Assembly (NCBI RefSeq): GCF_050313795.1
Contig: NZ_JBNPMC010000013.1
Coordinates: forward strand, 14,853-78,852
Length of the DNA stretch: 64,000 nt
Source: CAMBRQ01 sp945870325
GTDB lineage: Bacteria; Bacillota; Clostridia; Lachnospirales; Lachnospiraceae
Direction of reading: 5' to 3'
Translations under genes and position numbers: made by a program
Notes under the pieces: generated by a model
The model's input: the letters and a program-made list of their open reading frames with translations, nothing else
Told to the model about the DNA's origin: nothing
The model's database searches: none
Shown: piece after piece, positions 34,124 through 43,613 of the stretch
Layout: each line of letters starts with the position of its first letter
Position numbering within the stretch: position 1 is the stretch's first letter

Positions 34124-34711
34124 TTATAAGCTTCCTTTTGTAGTCCACGCTTCCTGGATTCTCGGCTCTTTCATTGTTGCCATATCCAGAGTTTTTCCGA
34201 AACTCTTAAACAGCGCTTCTGCCATATGATGATTATTCTCGCCATCCAGAATCTTCAGATGGATATTCATCATGGCACTGTAGGATACTGCATAGAAGAA
34301 TTCCTTAATCATCTCCGTATCCATCTTACCGATACGCTCCGCTGTAAAAGCGGCATCATACTTAAGGTATGGTCTTCCGGACAGATCCACAGCACATAAA
34401 GCAAGCGTCTCATCCATCGGCAGCATAAAGTGTCCATAGCGCTTCATCCCTGCCTTATCGCCTACCGCTTTCAAAATAGCCGTTCCAAGTACGATCCCGG
34501 TATCTTCAATGGTATGATGGCAATCTACATCCAGATCTCCATCTACCTTCACTTCAAGATCGAACAAGCCGTGTCTTGCGAATCCATCCAACATATGATC
34601 GAAGAAACCAACTCCCGTATCAATCTTGGTTTTACCGGTTCCATCCAGATTCAGCGTAACAGAGATATCGGTTTCTTTTGTTGCCCTCGTTATACTGGCT
34701 ATCCTGTCCAT
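34124..34711 (-). CDS. hisB: Imidazoleglycerol-phosphate dehydratase
   Basis: Sixth step of histidine synthesis. 195 aa, monofunctional (no phosphatase domain). Two metal motifs: DCHHTIEDTG and the later NNHHMAEALFK; GVGFFDHML near the start. AAAGGAGG precedes the ATG. Between hisD and the HisIE fusion. Confidence 0.96.
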   Translation of the reverse strand: MDRIASITRATKETDISVTLNLDGTGKTKIDTGVGFFDHMLDGFARHGLFDLEVKVDGDLDVDCHHTIEDTGIVLGTAILKAVGDKAGMKRYGHFMLPMDETLALCAVDLSGRPYLKYDAAFTAERIGKMDTEMIKEFFYAVSYSAMMNIHLKILDGENNHHMAEALFKSFGKTLDMATMKEPRIQEAWTTKGSL

Positions 34712-34725
34712 ATGCTGCGCCTCCT

Positions 34726-36015
34726 TTATTCAAAACGTACTTTAATCGAATTAGCATGAGCAGTCAGTTGCTCTGCTTTCGCAAAATTCTCGATATCTTC
34801 ATGAATCGCCTCCAGTGCATCTCCGGAATATGAGATGATACTGGATTTCTTAATAAAATCATCTACCGACAGCGGAGAGAAAAATTTGGCGGTTCCATTG
34901 GTCGGAAGAACATGGTTCGGTCCGGCAAAATAATCTCCAAGCGGCTCACTGGAATATTCTCCGATAAAGATTGCTCCCGCATTGCGAATCTTAGTCATCA
35001 CATCATATGGATCTTTTGTCTGAATCTCCAGATGTTCAGATGCAATGTCATTGGCAATATCTATGACATCCTCCATCGTATCTGCAACCAGAATATATCC
35101 ATAATTATCAAGAGACTTCTGGATAATCTCTCCTCTGGACAATTCTTTTACGAAGGCATCCACCTGGTCAGATACCTTCTGTGCCAATTCTTCGCTGGTA
35201 GTAACCAGAATCGCAGAAGCCAGTTCATCATGCTCTGCCTGAGACAACAGATCGGCAGCCACATATCTTGGATTGGCAGTCTCATCTGCAATCACAAGAA
35301 TCTCGCTTGGTCCTGCGATGGCATCAATACTGACATGACCATAGACGGACTTCTTCGCTAACGCAACATAGATATTTCCAGGTCCCACGATCTTATCGAC
35401 TTTTGGTATGCTCTCGGTTCCATAAGCCAGTGCTCCTATTGCCTGTGCTCCGCCCACTTTATAGACAGCCGTTGCCCCCGCCTCATGTGCGGCAACCAAC
35501 GTATTCGGTGTTACTTTGCCATCTTTTCCCGGAGGGGTCACCATAATAATCTCGTCAACTCCTGCAACCTTCGCAGGCACAATATTCATCAACACAGAAG
35601 ACGGATATACCGCTTTTCCTCCCGGTACATATACACCTACTCTATGTAAAGGCGTCACCTTCTGTCCAAGCATGGTTCCATCCGGCTTGCTGTCAAACCA
35701 GCTATATTGGCGCTGCTTCTCATGGTACGACTCAATATTACGAAGCGCTTTACGGATAATTTCCACCAGAGAAGAATCCACAAGCGCATATGCTTCCTGT
35801 ATCTCTTCTTCCGTCACTTTAATATTATCTGCATTGATACATGCCTTGTCAAACTTCGCTGTATACTCAAAGATTGCCTGATCTTTCTCCTTTTTCACCC
35901 GATTCAGGATCTCTGCAACTCCCTGTTCATATTCCCCGTAATTATTGGGGCTTCTCTTTAACAGGTCTTCCAGAAGATTCTGCTTCGTATCTTTGTTCAA
36001 ACGCTGTATTCTCAT
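34726..36015 (-). CDS. hisD: Histidinol dehydrogenase
   Basis: Two-step NAD oxidation of histidinol to histidine, zinc enzyme. 429 aa. YVPGGKAVYPSSVLMN, KVGGAQAIGALAYGT, GPGNIYVALAK and AGPSEILVIAD are family motifs; the zinc and base residues occur in SQAEHDELASAIL and GPNHVLPTNGTAKF. Full length. Confidence 0.96.
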   Translation of the reverse strand: MRIQRLNKDTKQNLLEDLLKRSPNNYGEYEQGVAEILNRVKKEKDQAIFEYTAKFDKACINADNIKVTEEEIQEAYALVDSSLVEIIRKALRNIESYHEKQRQYSWFDSKPDGTMLGQKVTPLHRVGVYVPGGKAVYPSSVLMNIVPAKVAGVDEIIMVTPPGKDGKVTPNTLVAAHEAGATAVYKVGGAQAIGALAYGTESIPKVDKIVGPGNIYVALAKKSVYGHVSIDAIAGPSEILVIADETANPRYVAADLLSQAEHDELASAILVTTSEELAQKVSDQVDAFVKELSRGEIIQKSLDNYGYILVADTMEDVIDIANDIASEHLEIQTKDPYDVMTKIRNAGAIFIGEYSSEPLGDYFAGPNHVLPTNGTAKFFSPLSVDDFIKKSSIISYSGDALEAIHEDIENFAKAEQLTAHANSIKVRFE

Positions 36016-36045
36016 CTGACTACTTCCTTTCCATCTTACCGTTCG

Positions 36046-36687
36046 TTACAGATTAATCTGTCCACGTAATTGTGTAAGCAACGACTTGATTCGTTCGTTC
36101 TCCATACGCATGCTTACAGGATTTACAATCATTCTCGCAGAGAGAGGACATACTTCTTCCAACACTTCCAGTCCATTCTCCTTAAGCGTTGACCCTGTCT
36201 CTACAATATCTACGATTACTTCTGACAGCCCTACGATCGGAGCCAGTTCAATGGATCCATTCAACTTAATAATCTCCACCGTCTGGTGCTTCGTATTATA
36301 GAAATAATCTTTTGCAATATTCGGATACTTTGTGGCAACACGGATCAGTTCATGATGCTGAAGCAGCGGCGCCGCATCTTTATAACCACATACGCACATT
36401 TTACACTTTCCATATCCCAGATCCAACACTTCATGAACCTTGCGCCCCTCTTCTAATATGGTATCTTTCCCCACGACTCCAATGTCAGCTGCACCATATT
36501 CCACATAGGTCGGCACATCCGGACCTTTGGCAAGGAAGAAGCGTAGTTTCAGATCTTCATTTACAAAGATTAATTTCCGCGAATCCTTATCTTTCATCTC
36601 TTCACAGGTAATGCCGATCTTCTCGAATAATTCCAGCGTCTGATGTGCCAGACGCCCTTTTCCCAAAGCAAATGTCAGGTATCTCAT
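36046..36687 (-). CDS. hisG: ATP phosphoribosyltransferase, short form
   Basis: First enzyme of histidine synthesis. 213 aa, the short form that lacks the C-terminal regulatory domain and needs HisZ, encoded just upstream. FALGKGRLAHQTLELFEK, GAADIGVVGKD and IVETGSTLKENGLEVLEE are typical. Starts 6 bases after the hisZ stop. Confidence 0.96.
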   Translation of the reverse strand: MRYLTFALGKGRLAHQTLELFEKIGITCEEMKDKDSRKLIFVNEDLKLRFFLAKGPDVPTYVEYGAADIGVVGKDTILEEGRKVHEVLDLGYGKCKMCVCGYKDAAPLLQHHELIRVATKYPNIAKDYFYNTKHQTVEIIKLNGSIELAPIVGLSEVIVDIVETGSTLKENGLEVLEEVCPLSARMIVNPVSMRMENERIKSLLTQLRGQINL

Positions 36688-36693
36688 GATTGT

Positions 36694-37947
36694 CTAACTC
36701 CTATCTGTACTATTCACAATCTTGTGCTCGCCGGTTACCAGATTGATCATCGTTATCTCACCGGACTTCTTAAGATAGATCAGGTTGCCGGCATAATATT
36801 CTTTGCCATATTCCACATAATCTTCCAGCAGTCTGCTCTTATCCTTTTTGATAAGTTCTGTATTCTTAGCCTTCCTACGGAAATCTCTGGCAAGAGCGGT
36901 AGCCTCTCTCTGCTTGCCTTCATCGTATACGATCATCGTATTCTTTCTCGTATATACAATACGGATCTTCTGGCGTACCAGTGCATTCATCAATTCATCT
37001 ATTACAATTACGAATCCGATCGAAGGCCATTTCTTTCCAAACTTCTCGATCAGATGGTCGTATCGTCCGCCTTTCACGATCGCATCTCCGGTACCAAAGG
37101 TGTATCCGCGGAAGATAATTCCGGAGTAGTACCCATAAGTACCGCTCATACTAAGATCGAAAGTGACAAACTTCTCTACCCCATATAATTTCAGCGTATC
37201 ATAGATCTTCTCCAGTCTTTTGACTGCCATCACACCTTTGGAATTCGGCGCAACATCCTTCGCACGTGTCAGAATATCAATGCCTCCGACCAGTTCATTT
37301 AATGCCGCAAATGCTTCCTTGGAACTTCTCTTCACCTGAATGCTTTCCAAGAATTCCTCCACGCCAAAATAATTGCGATTATTAATCAGTTCTCTTACTC
37401 GTTCTTCTGCGTCTTCATCCAGACACGCATCTTCAATCAAACTCTGGAAAAAATCAACATTGCCAACGCTTAACTGGAATTCCTTAAGTCCAATTGTCAA
37501 AAGCGATTCAATTACCAACGCGAGCATCTCTGCATCTGCTTCTACCGAGTCATCTCCCATCAACTCGGCACCCATCTGAGTCGTCTCCCGCAGACGTCCC
37601 TGATAATTCGAATGGTTAATAAAGGTATTGCCCGTATAGCAAAGACGGATCGGCAGACGCTCATCCTTGAACAATGTTGCCGCTGCTCTTGCAATTGACG
37701 GCGTAATATCAGGACGAAGCGCAAGGGTATTGCCATCTTTATCGAAAAATTTATAGAGATCTTTGGACGGAATGGTCCCAATCTCTTTCCCGAATACATC
37801 AAAATATTCAAAAGTCGGGGGCTGGATATCATGATATCCATATAAATGGAACACCTTCTTAAGCCGTCCTTCTAACGCAAGTTTCTTTCCACATTCTACA
37901 TTATATATATCTCGGACTCCTTCCGGAGTATGCAACACTTTCTTCAT
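36694..37947 (-). CDS. hisZ: ATP phosphoribosyltransferase regulatory subunit HisZ
   Basis: 417-aa HisRS-like protein that forms an octamer with short HisG and gives feedback control by histidine. Class II synthetase motifs are present (FEYFDVFGKE; RPDITPSIARAAA) but no anticodon-binding domain, and its place before hisG decides HisZ over HisS. First gene of the his operon; leader only about 55 bases, so no T-box. Confidence 0.92.
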   Translation of the reverse strand: MKKVLHTPEGVRDIYNVECGKKLALEGRLKKVFHLYGYHDIQPPTFEYFDVFGKEIGTIPSKDLYKFFDKDGNTLALRPDITPSIARAAATLFKDERLPIRLCYTGNTFINHSNYQGRLRETTQMGAELMGDDSVEADAEMLALVIESLLTIGLKEFQLSVGNVDFFQSLIEDACLDEDAEERVRELINNRNYFGVEEFLESIQVKRSSKEAFAALNELVGGIDILTRAKDVAPNSKGVMAVKRLEKIYDTLKLYGVEKFVTFDLSMSGTYGYYSGIIFRGYTFGTGDAIVKGGRYDHLIEKFGKKWPSIGFVIVIDELMNALVRQKIRIVYTRKNTMIVYDEGKQREATALARDFRRKAKNTELIKKDKSRLLEDYVEYGKEYYAGNLIYLKKSGEITMINLVTGEHKIVNSTDRS

Positions 37948-38009
37948 AGTTCCTCCATGTTATTGTCATTCATCCACTTTAGCATGCTACCACAATAAAA
38001 CTGTATTGA

Positions 38010-38038
38010 ATTATAAGCATTTTCTTACTCTTTGTCAA
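38010..38038 (-). promoter_or_regulatory. his operon promoter, consensus sigma-A
   Basis: Minus strand: TTGACA (38038-38033), 17-base spacer, TATAAT (38015-38010), both perfect. The -35 overlaps the last codons of recU. Start of transcription near 38003. Confidence 0.85.
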
Positions 38039-38573
38039 GTTCATCCCTGAGTTCCAGATCCAGATTCATCGCATCCAGATACGGAACATAATATCCTCTT
38101 AGGAATTCCATGAAAAATCTGGGATCCAATTCTTCAAAACGGAAGCTTTTTCTCCCGCCTTCCTTCGCACGGTTCCAGAAGACCAACAGTTCTTTAAGCC
38201 GCATATAATACAGAATATTCTTTGAGGAATAATAGATCAGCACGAAAGCCACGCCGCCCTGCTTTTCAAAATTCTCCATGAACCTTACCTGATGCTCATG
38301 AATATTCTGCAACGGGAATGTCTCTGCGACACATTCCTTTGCGTCAAAACATACCGGAATTCCCTGAACTGCGCCGATATAGTCAATGGTACTTCTCTGG
38401 TCAAAGTACGCCAAAGTAATGTGCCTATGCTCCTTATCCATTTTAACCGGAGTGATCGGCGTCGGAATCTTCTGGATTAAAGCAAGCCCTTTCTCCAGAT
38501 ACCATTCATTGGTCCGGTTGACCATCTCCTCTAATGTTGAACCTCTAAGGCCTCTCGAATTCCATGTTCCCAT
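38025..38573 (-). CDS. recU: Holliday junction resolvase RecU
   Basis: 182-aa structure-specific endonuclease that resolves recombination junctions in Firmicutes. NSRGLRGSTLEEMVNRTNEWY, the catalytic STIDYIGAVQGIPVCFDAKEC (acidic residues and Lys), and FPLQNIHEHQVRFM are diagnostic. ATG follows AAAGGAG and lies 43 bases inside the end of the RluA-type gene. In other Firmicutes recU pairs with a class A PBP gene; none is here. Confidence 0.93.
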   Translation of the reverse strand: MGTWNSRGLRGSTLEEMVNRTNEWYLEKGLALIQKIPTPITPVKMDKEHRHITLAYFDQRSTIDYIGAVQGIPVCFDAKECVAETFPLQNIHEHQVRFMENFEKQGGVAFVLIYYSSKNILYYMRLKELLVFWNRAKEGGRKSFRFEELDPRFFMEFLRGYYVPYLDAMNLDLELRDELDKE

Positions 38574-39541
38574 GCTGTCTCCTTTATCAGTCTCCAGAAC
38601 ACCTCTGGTACCTTTGCAGTATAAGTCTTTTCAGAAATTGCCAAAAACGGCTTCTCCATCTGCGGAAATTCTAATTCATATGCATGAAGCAACTGGGACT
38701 GTATCTGATATCGTTTCTTATACTCTTCATTCCAACTCCGGTTACCATACTTATAATCCCCCAAAAGCGGATGCCCTTCCGAGGCAAGATGCGCACGGAT
38801 CTGATGTGTCTTGCCAGTAATCAGATGGACTCTCAGCAAAGTCATGGACTCATGCCAGGCAACCGGAGTATACTCTGTCTCTATCGGAAGTTCTCCTGGA
38901 GATGTTCCCCGCCTGCTGATTGTTACCACATTGTTCTTTTCATCTTTCTTAAGATATCCACGGATATGCTTAGATTCCGTAATCTTTCCTTTTACGATAC
39001 ACAGATAGTACTTTCGAATCGTACGTTCCTTAATGAGTTGCCCCATCATCTGCAATCCCGCCAGACTCTTTCCCGCTACGATCAGTCCACTGGTGTTGCG
39101 ATCCAGACGGTTACAAATAGATGGCTTAAATGTACGCAGGTCTTCCGCGGAGATCTTATGTTCATTCAAAAGATACGCTGTCACATGTTCCACCACTGAC
39201 ACATCATCCTTACTGGCTTTCTGTGACAACATTCCTACCGGTTTATTCAACAGCAGAATCTCGCGATCTTCATATATAATATCCAATGGAACCGATTCTA
39301 TCTGCACATCTTCCTCATTTTCCGAAGAAAACTTATGAATCGTCTCCTCTGATAGGAATAACTTAACACTATCTCCTACCACTAATTTTTCATTGCCGGA
39401 CGCTTTCTTTCCATTTAATATAATATTCTTCTTCCGAAGCATCTTATAGATAAAACTTCCGGGTGCTTTACTGAGATATTTTTTTAATAGTTTATCCAGC
39501 CTCTGTCCAGCCTCATTCTGTTTAATTATTATTTCCTTCAT
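38531..39541 (-). CDS. RluA-family rRNA pseudouridine synthase
   Basis: 336 aa: S4 domain (AGQRLDKLLKKYLSKAP), then catalytic core with ICNRLDRNTSGLIV (nucleophile Asp) and GKTHQIRAHLASEGHPLLGD. RluC/RluD class; the target uridines are not predictable. No clear ribosome site precedes the ATG (or GTG 39544). TATAAT on this strand lies only about 25 bases upstream, so the leader may be very short. Overlaps recU by 43 bases. Confidence 0.88.
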   Translation of the reverse strand: MKEIIIKQNEAGQRLDKLLKKYLSKAPGSFIYKMLRKKNIILNGKKASGNEKLVVGDSVKLFLSEETIHKFSSENEEDVQIESVPLDIIYEDREILLLNKPVGMLSQKASKDDVSVVEHVTAYLLNEHKISAEDLRTFKPSICNRLDRNTSGLIVAGKSLAGLQMMGQLIKERTIRKYYLCIVKGKITESKHIRGYLKKDEKNNVVTISRRGTSPGELPIETEYTPVAWHESMTLLRVHLITGKTHQIRAHLASEGHPLLGDYKYGNRSWNEEYKKRYQIQSQLLHAYELEFPQMEKPFLAISEKTYTAKVPEVFWRLIKETAWEHGIREALEVQH

Positions 39542-39590
39542 CACATTTTATATCGAAAGCATTATAGTAGTTCTTTTCAGAAACACTTAC

Positions 39591-40166
39591 TTACATTGAA
39601 ATATTCAGTATAATCTTTCTGATATTTCTTTCCTTCCTGGTATTATTCGATCGTTCAACCGCTGCGATATTGTTCATTCCTTCTGCTCTGGACAGGAACG
39701 CTACATAATCGTGAAATATCTTAACCGTCATCTTATCATAGTGGTTATCTCTTAATATATTTTTGATATGTTTTGCCAGAAGAACTTCATCCGTCTTCGG
39801 GCTGCTTGCATATACGCAGACCACATGACCTGATATCGCAATCGCATCTGCTGGCATCACCTTCTCCGTGCTGGTAATTACCATATCATATGCAGTTGTG
39901 ATAAGCGGTGTTTTCTCTTCGATCTCCTGATATTTCTCAGGAGCAATGCTCTTATATGGCGCCATAGTGATGAATTCTACCAGCATCTTTGCCGCTGGCA
40001 GGCATCCCACGATCGCAACCACCGTAAATAGATTCAATCTTGTCTTCGTCTGCATATATCCCAGAACAAAGACGGCTATCACGATTGCGAATTCCCCAAT
40101 CGTCCACATGAGATATTTCGTCTTCTGTGCTTTTATATAGCCCGGCTGTCCCTTTTCAATCTTCAT
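39591..40166 (-). CDS. Hypothetical two-helix membrane protein
   Basis: 191 aa, not recognised. Two adjacent membrane helices (about 20-39 and 45-66), then a soluble C-terminal domain of about 120 residues containing AYDMVITSTEKVMPADAIAISGHVVCVYASSPKTDEVLLAKHIKNILRDN. Conserved-looking globular part rather than low complexity. Between the SDR and the RluA-type gene on the same strand. Confidence 0.65.
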   Translation of the reverse strand: MKIEKGQPGYIKAQKTKYLMWTIGEFAIVIAVFVLGYMQTKTRLNLFTVVAIVGCLPAAKMLVEFITMAPYKSIAPEKYQEIEEKTPLITTAYDMVITSTEKVMPADAIAISGHVVCVYASSPKTDEVLLAKHIKNILRDNHYDKMTVKIFHDYVAFLSRAEGMNNIAAVERSNNTRKERNIRKIILNISM

Positions 40167-40194
40167 CTTGATTGTACACTCCCTTATATAGCAT

Positions 40195-40962
40195 TTACTT
40201 GCTCATATTATTAGCCAATTTCATCCAATCAGCAATCCTTGCATACGGCAGCAGTTTTGCCGCAATTCTTGCACTCTTCATAGCCACGCCGTAGACAGAT
40301 ACCCGCCGTCCCATCACAGAATCTCTAAGCGCCGTTCTTACAACATTCCCGGCATCTGCTTTCACGGTTGCCTTAAGCGGATTCGGCAGCGCTCCCGCAC
40401 GGTCGAAAAATTCCGTATCAACCGGTCCCGGACACACCGCTGTCACAAGGATTCCTCGTGGCTTTAATTCCACACTAAGTGCATGGGAATAACTGTATAC
40501 ATAGGATTTGGTTGCCGCATATACGGCGAATCCCGGCTGAGGCGCAAATGCGGCTGAAGATGCAACATGAATCATTCTACTTCCATTCGACATATATGGC
40601 AAGCAGACTTTCGTCATTTTGGTAAGTGATCTGCAATTCAGATCAATCATGCCACATTGCTCTTCGGTTCCAAGTTCCTCCACATCTCCGATTTTACCAT
40701 AACCTGCCGCATTAACCAGCATACGGATATCTGCGTTCTGTCTGTCCAGTTCCTTTCCGATTCTCTCAAAGATATAATCCCTTCTAAGATCTCCATCAAA
40801 GATTCTGACTGGGATGGGAATCTGTTTTTCCAGTTCTTTCAACCGTTCTGTTCTTCTTGCCACTACCCATAGTTCATCCAGTCTTTTGTAGAGCCTTGGA
40901 ATCTGCATAGCGAACTCTCTTCCAATCCCGGAGGATGCACCCGTTACAATTGCAATTCTCAC
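40195..40962 (-). CDS. Short-chain dehydrogenase/reductase
   Basis: 255 aa. Classical SDR: TGASSGIG (8-15) for NAD(P), NAAGYGK, catalytic Ser (VASSAAF), YAATKSYVYS (Tyr-x3-Lys), and PGPVDTEF. Basic residues after the glycine motif (ARRTERL) suggest NADP. Start is GTG at 40962, 9 bases after AGGGAG; the ATG at 40971 overlaps that site. Substrate unknown. Confidence 0.88.
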   Translation of the reverse strand: MRIAIVTGASSGIGREFAMQIPRLYKRLDELWVVARRTERLKELEKQIPIPVRIFDGDLRRDYIFERIGKELDRQNADIRMLVNAAGYGKIGDVEELGTEEQCGMIDLNCRSLTKMTKVCLPYMSNGSRMIHVASSAAFAPQPGFAVYAATKSYVYSYSHALSVELKPRGILVTAVCPGPVDTEFFDRAGALPNPLKATVKADAGNVVRTALRDSVMGRRVSVYGVAMKSARIAAKLLPYARIADWMKLANNMSK

Positions 40963-40991
40963 GATAATCATCTCCCTGTTTGTCTCTAACT

Positions 40992-42929
40992 TTATTTTTT
41001 CACTTTCTTCTTGTGAACATTTCTGATTGCCTTTTTCTTCTTAGGCTTCCCTTCTGGTCTTGCCCCGGTTTCATTCTTGTTTTCATGTCCGTAATGATTC
41101 CTGCCATCTTTCTTCCATTCATCATGCACCGCATATTTCGGACGGATCAGGCAATGCTTATCATAGCCAACAAGATCCATTCGTCCGGCTTTCTTAAGTG
41201 CCTCCAGAACCAGATCATAATTCTTCGGATTCCGATACTGGATCAAGGCTCTCTGCATCGCCTTTTCGTGCGGATTCTTCGGCACGTATACCGGCTTCAT
41301 ATCTCTTGGATCAACGCCCGTATAATACATACACGTCGATATGGTAGATGGCGTAGGATAGAAATCTTGCACCTGCTCCGGCATATACCCCAGATCTCTA
41401 AGATACTCAGCCAGTTCTATTGCTTCCTTCATTGTCGAACCCGGATGGGATGACATCAGATACGGCACCAGATACTGCTCCTTGTGAATCTCCTGATTGA
41501 TCTTCTTATATTTCTTCACAAACGAACGATATACGCCATTCTCCGGCTTTCCCATCTTCTGTAGGACTGCATCTGACACATGTTCCGGCGCTACTTTTAA
41601 CTGTCCGCTTACATGGTACTCGCATAATTCCCGAAAGAACGTATCGTCTGGATCTGCCATCACATAATCAAACCGAATTCCGGAACGGATGAATACTTTC
41701 TTCACATTTGGCAGTTCTCTTAATTTTCGAAGCAGCCGAATGTAATCCTTATGATCCACCCGAAGATTCCGGCAAGGCTTCGGGAATAGGCACTGCTTCT
41801 CCTTACACACGCCATGTGTCAACTGCTTCTCACAGGAAGGTGCCCGAAAGTTTGCCGTAGGTCCTCCTACATCATGAATATATCCTTTAAAATCCTTATC
41901 CCAGATAAACTGTCTCGCCTCTGCAAGCAAAGATTCGTGGCTTCTCGTCTGAAGAATCCTTCCCTGGTGAAAAGTAAGGGCACAGAAATTGCACCCGCCA
42001 AAACATCCCCTGTTACTGATCAGGCTGAACTTCACTTCAGCAATTGCCGGGACTCCCCCGACATCTTCATAAGAAGGATGATAGGTTCTCATATAAGGGA
42101 AACTATATACCCGATCCATCTCCGGCTGGCTCAGAGGTTTGGCCGGCGGATTCTGGACCACATAAAGATGTTCCCCATAAGGCTCCACCATTCTCTTGCC
42201 TGCAAATGGATCGGTATTGCAGTACTGTATATAGAAACTTCTGGCATAATTAAGTTTGTCCGCCTTCATATCCTCATATCCCGGCAACGTGATTGCATCA
42301 TAGACACTGTCCAAATCCTTCGTCTTATAGACAGTTCCCGGAATAAAACTGATGTCCTTTACATCTATGCCACTTTCCAGGGCTTCTGCAATCTCTACGA
42401 TAGAACGCTCTCCCATTCCATAAGAGATCAGGTCTGCACCCGAATCCAGAAGCACCGACCGTTTCAGCCTGTCAGACCAATAATCATAGTGTGCCAGTCT
42501 TCGCAGGCTGGCTTCTATGCCTCCCAGAATAATCGGCGTCTTCTTATATACCTGACGAATCAGGTTGCTATAGACAACAACCGCATAATCCGGCCGCTTC
42601 CCCATCACGCCGCCCGGAGTGAAGGCATCCGTCTTCCTCCGCTTCTTAGATACGGAATAGTGATTCACCATAGAATCCATATTGCCCGCCGACACAAGGA
42701 ATCCAAGCCTTGGCTCGCCATACTCCATAATACTGGACTTATCCTTCCAATCCGGCTGTGCGATAATTCCAACTTTATAGCCATGCGCTTCTAAGAGCCT
42801 GGTAATGATTGCATGCCCAAAAGAAGGATGGTCTACATAGGCATCTCCCGATATATAGACGAAATCTACCTGCTCCCATCCGCGTTCTGCCATGTCCTGT
42901 CTGCAAATAGGTAAAAATCCCTTTCCCAT
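40992..42929 (-). CDS. YgiQ family radical SAM protein
   Basis: 645 aa. N-terminal domain GDAYVDHPSFGHAII, central radical SAM core with CFGGCNFC, the FYPTPSTISTCMYYTG and QRALIQYRNPKNYDLV motifs, and a Lys-rich C-terminal tail (about the last 35 residues). UPF0313/YgiQ family; function unknown. GAGG lies 8 bases before the ATG. Confidence 0.93.
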   Translation of the reverse strand: MGKGFLPICRQDMAERGWEQVDFVYISGDAYVDHPSFGHAIITRLLEAHGYKVGIIAQPDWKDKSSIMEYGEPRLGFLVSAGNMDSMVNHYSVSKKRRKTDAFTPGGVMGKRPDYAVVVYSNLIRQVYKKTPIILGGIEASLRRLAHYDYWSDRLKRSVLLDSGADLISYGMGERSIVEIAEALESGIDVKDISFIPGTVYKTKDLDSVYDAITLPGYEDMKADKLNYARSFYIQYCNTDPFAGKRMVEPYGEHLYVVQNPPAKPLSQPEMDRVYSFPYMRTYHPSYEDVGGVPAIAEVKFSLISNRGCFGGCNFCALTFHQGRILQTRSHESLLAEARQFIWDKDFKGYIHDVGGPTANFRAPSCEKQLTHGVCKEKQCLFPKPCRNLRVDHKDYIRLLRKLRELPNVKKVFIRSGIRFDYVMADPDDTFFRELCEYHVSGQLKVAPEHVSDAVLQKMGKPENGVYRSFVKKYKKINQEIHKEQYLVPYLMSSHPGSTMKEAIELAEYLRDLGYMPEQVQDFYPTPSTISTCMYYTGVDPRDMKPVYVPKNPHEKAMQRALIQYRNPKNYDLVLEALKKAGRMDLVGYDKHCLIRPKYAVHDEWKKDGRNHYGHENKNETGARPEGKPKKKKAIRNVHKKKVKK

Positions 42930-43613
42930 CTATAATACCTCATATGTTTCATTCTTAATATCGTCATAATTCTGTATGTAATAGTCTGCCAGCGCCCGCT
43001 TCTTCTCCTCCTGAGGCTTTGAAAAATCATCCTCTACGGCGCAGACACTCATTCCTGCGTTCTTTCCTGCTAAGATCCCCATAGGAACATCCTCAAATAC
43101 CAGGCAGCGCTTTGGATCTACTCCCATCTCTTCTGCGACCAGAAGATATACATCCGGTGACGGCTTCCCAGCCGCAACCTCACAGGCACTTCTAACTACA
43201 TCGAACAATTCCGTAATCTTCAATGCTTCTAATGTATCATCCGCCAGTGACCTGGCATTACTTGTAGCAATTCCTATCTTCATCCCCTGACGTCTCATCT
43301 CTGTGATGAATTCATATACGCCATCCTTCAGATAGACTTGGTTCATATACTTGTCATGCGCCATGTCCATCCATTCTTCCATAACTTCCTCCCTGGTACA
43401 GTTCAGTTCCGAGTAGGTGTCTAAAAAGAACTGAGCCACTTCCGTATAACTCATTCCTTCCATAGCCTCATGAAAATCCTCTGTCTTTACCAGATTATAT
43501 TTCGCCAGATAATCATCATCAATAGATGGCCAGATCCACATAGAATCAATCAGCGTTCCATCCATGTCAAATATGATCGCATCAATATCTTTCAGCATTT
43601 TCGTCTGTAACAT
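42930..43613 (-). CDS. HAD phosphatase, beta-phosphoglucomutase-like
   Basis: 227 aa. HAD motif I IIFDMDGTLIDS, motif II ATSNARS, motif III/IV AGKPSPDVYLLVAEEMGVDPKRCLVFEDVPMGI. Cap type C1. Likely acts on a sugar or other small phosphate. ATG at 43613 follows GAGGAG by 8 bases, within the last 32 bases of the RsuA-type gene. Adjoins ygiQ by a single base. Confidence 0.88.
   Translation of the reverse strand: MLQTKMLKDIDAIIFDMDGTLIDSMWIWPSIDDDYLAKYNLVKTEDFHEAMEGMSYTEVAQFFLDTYSELNCTREEVMEEWMDMAHDKYMNQVYLKDGVYEFITEMRRQGMKIGIATSNARSLADDTLEALKITELFDVVRSACEVAAGKPSPDVYLLVAEEMGVDPKRCLVFEDVPMGILAGKNAGMSVCAVEDDFSKPQEEKKRALADYYIQNYDDIKNETYEVL

Noticed and set aside
37948..38009. T-box or histidine attenuator before hisZ
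   Set aside because: The mapped consensus promoter leaves a leader of only about 55 bases, too short for a T-box and with no His-rich leader peptide or terminator.
41814..42794. Plus-strand open frame of 326 codons
   Set aside because: Antisense to the well-supported ygiQ gene; Cys/Arg/His-rich, no ribosome site.
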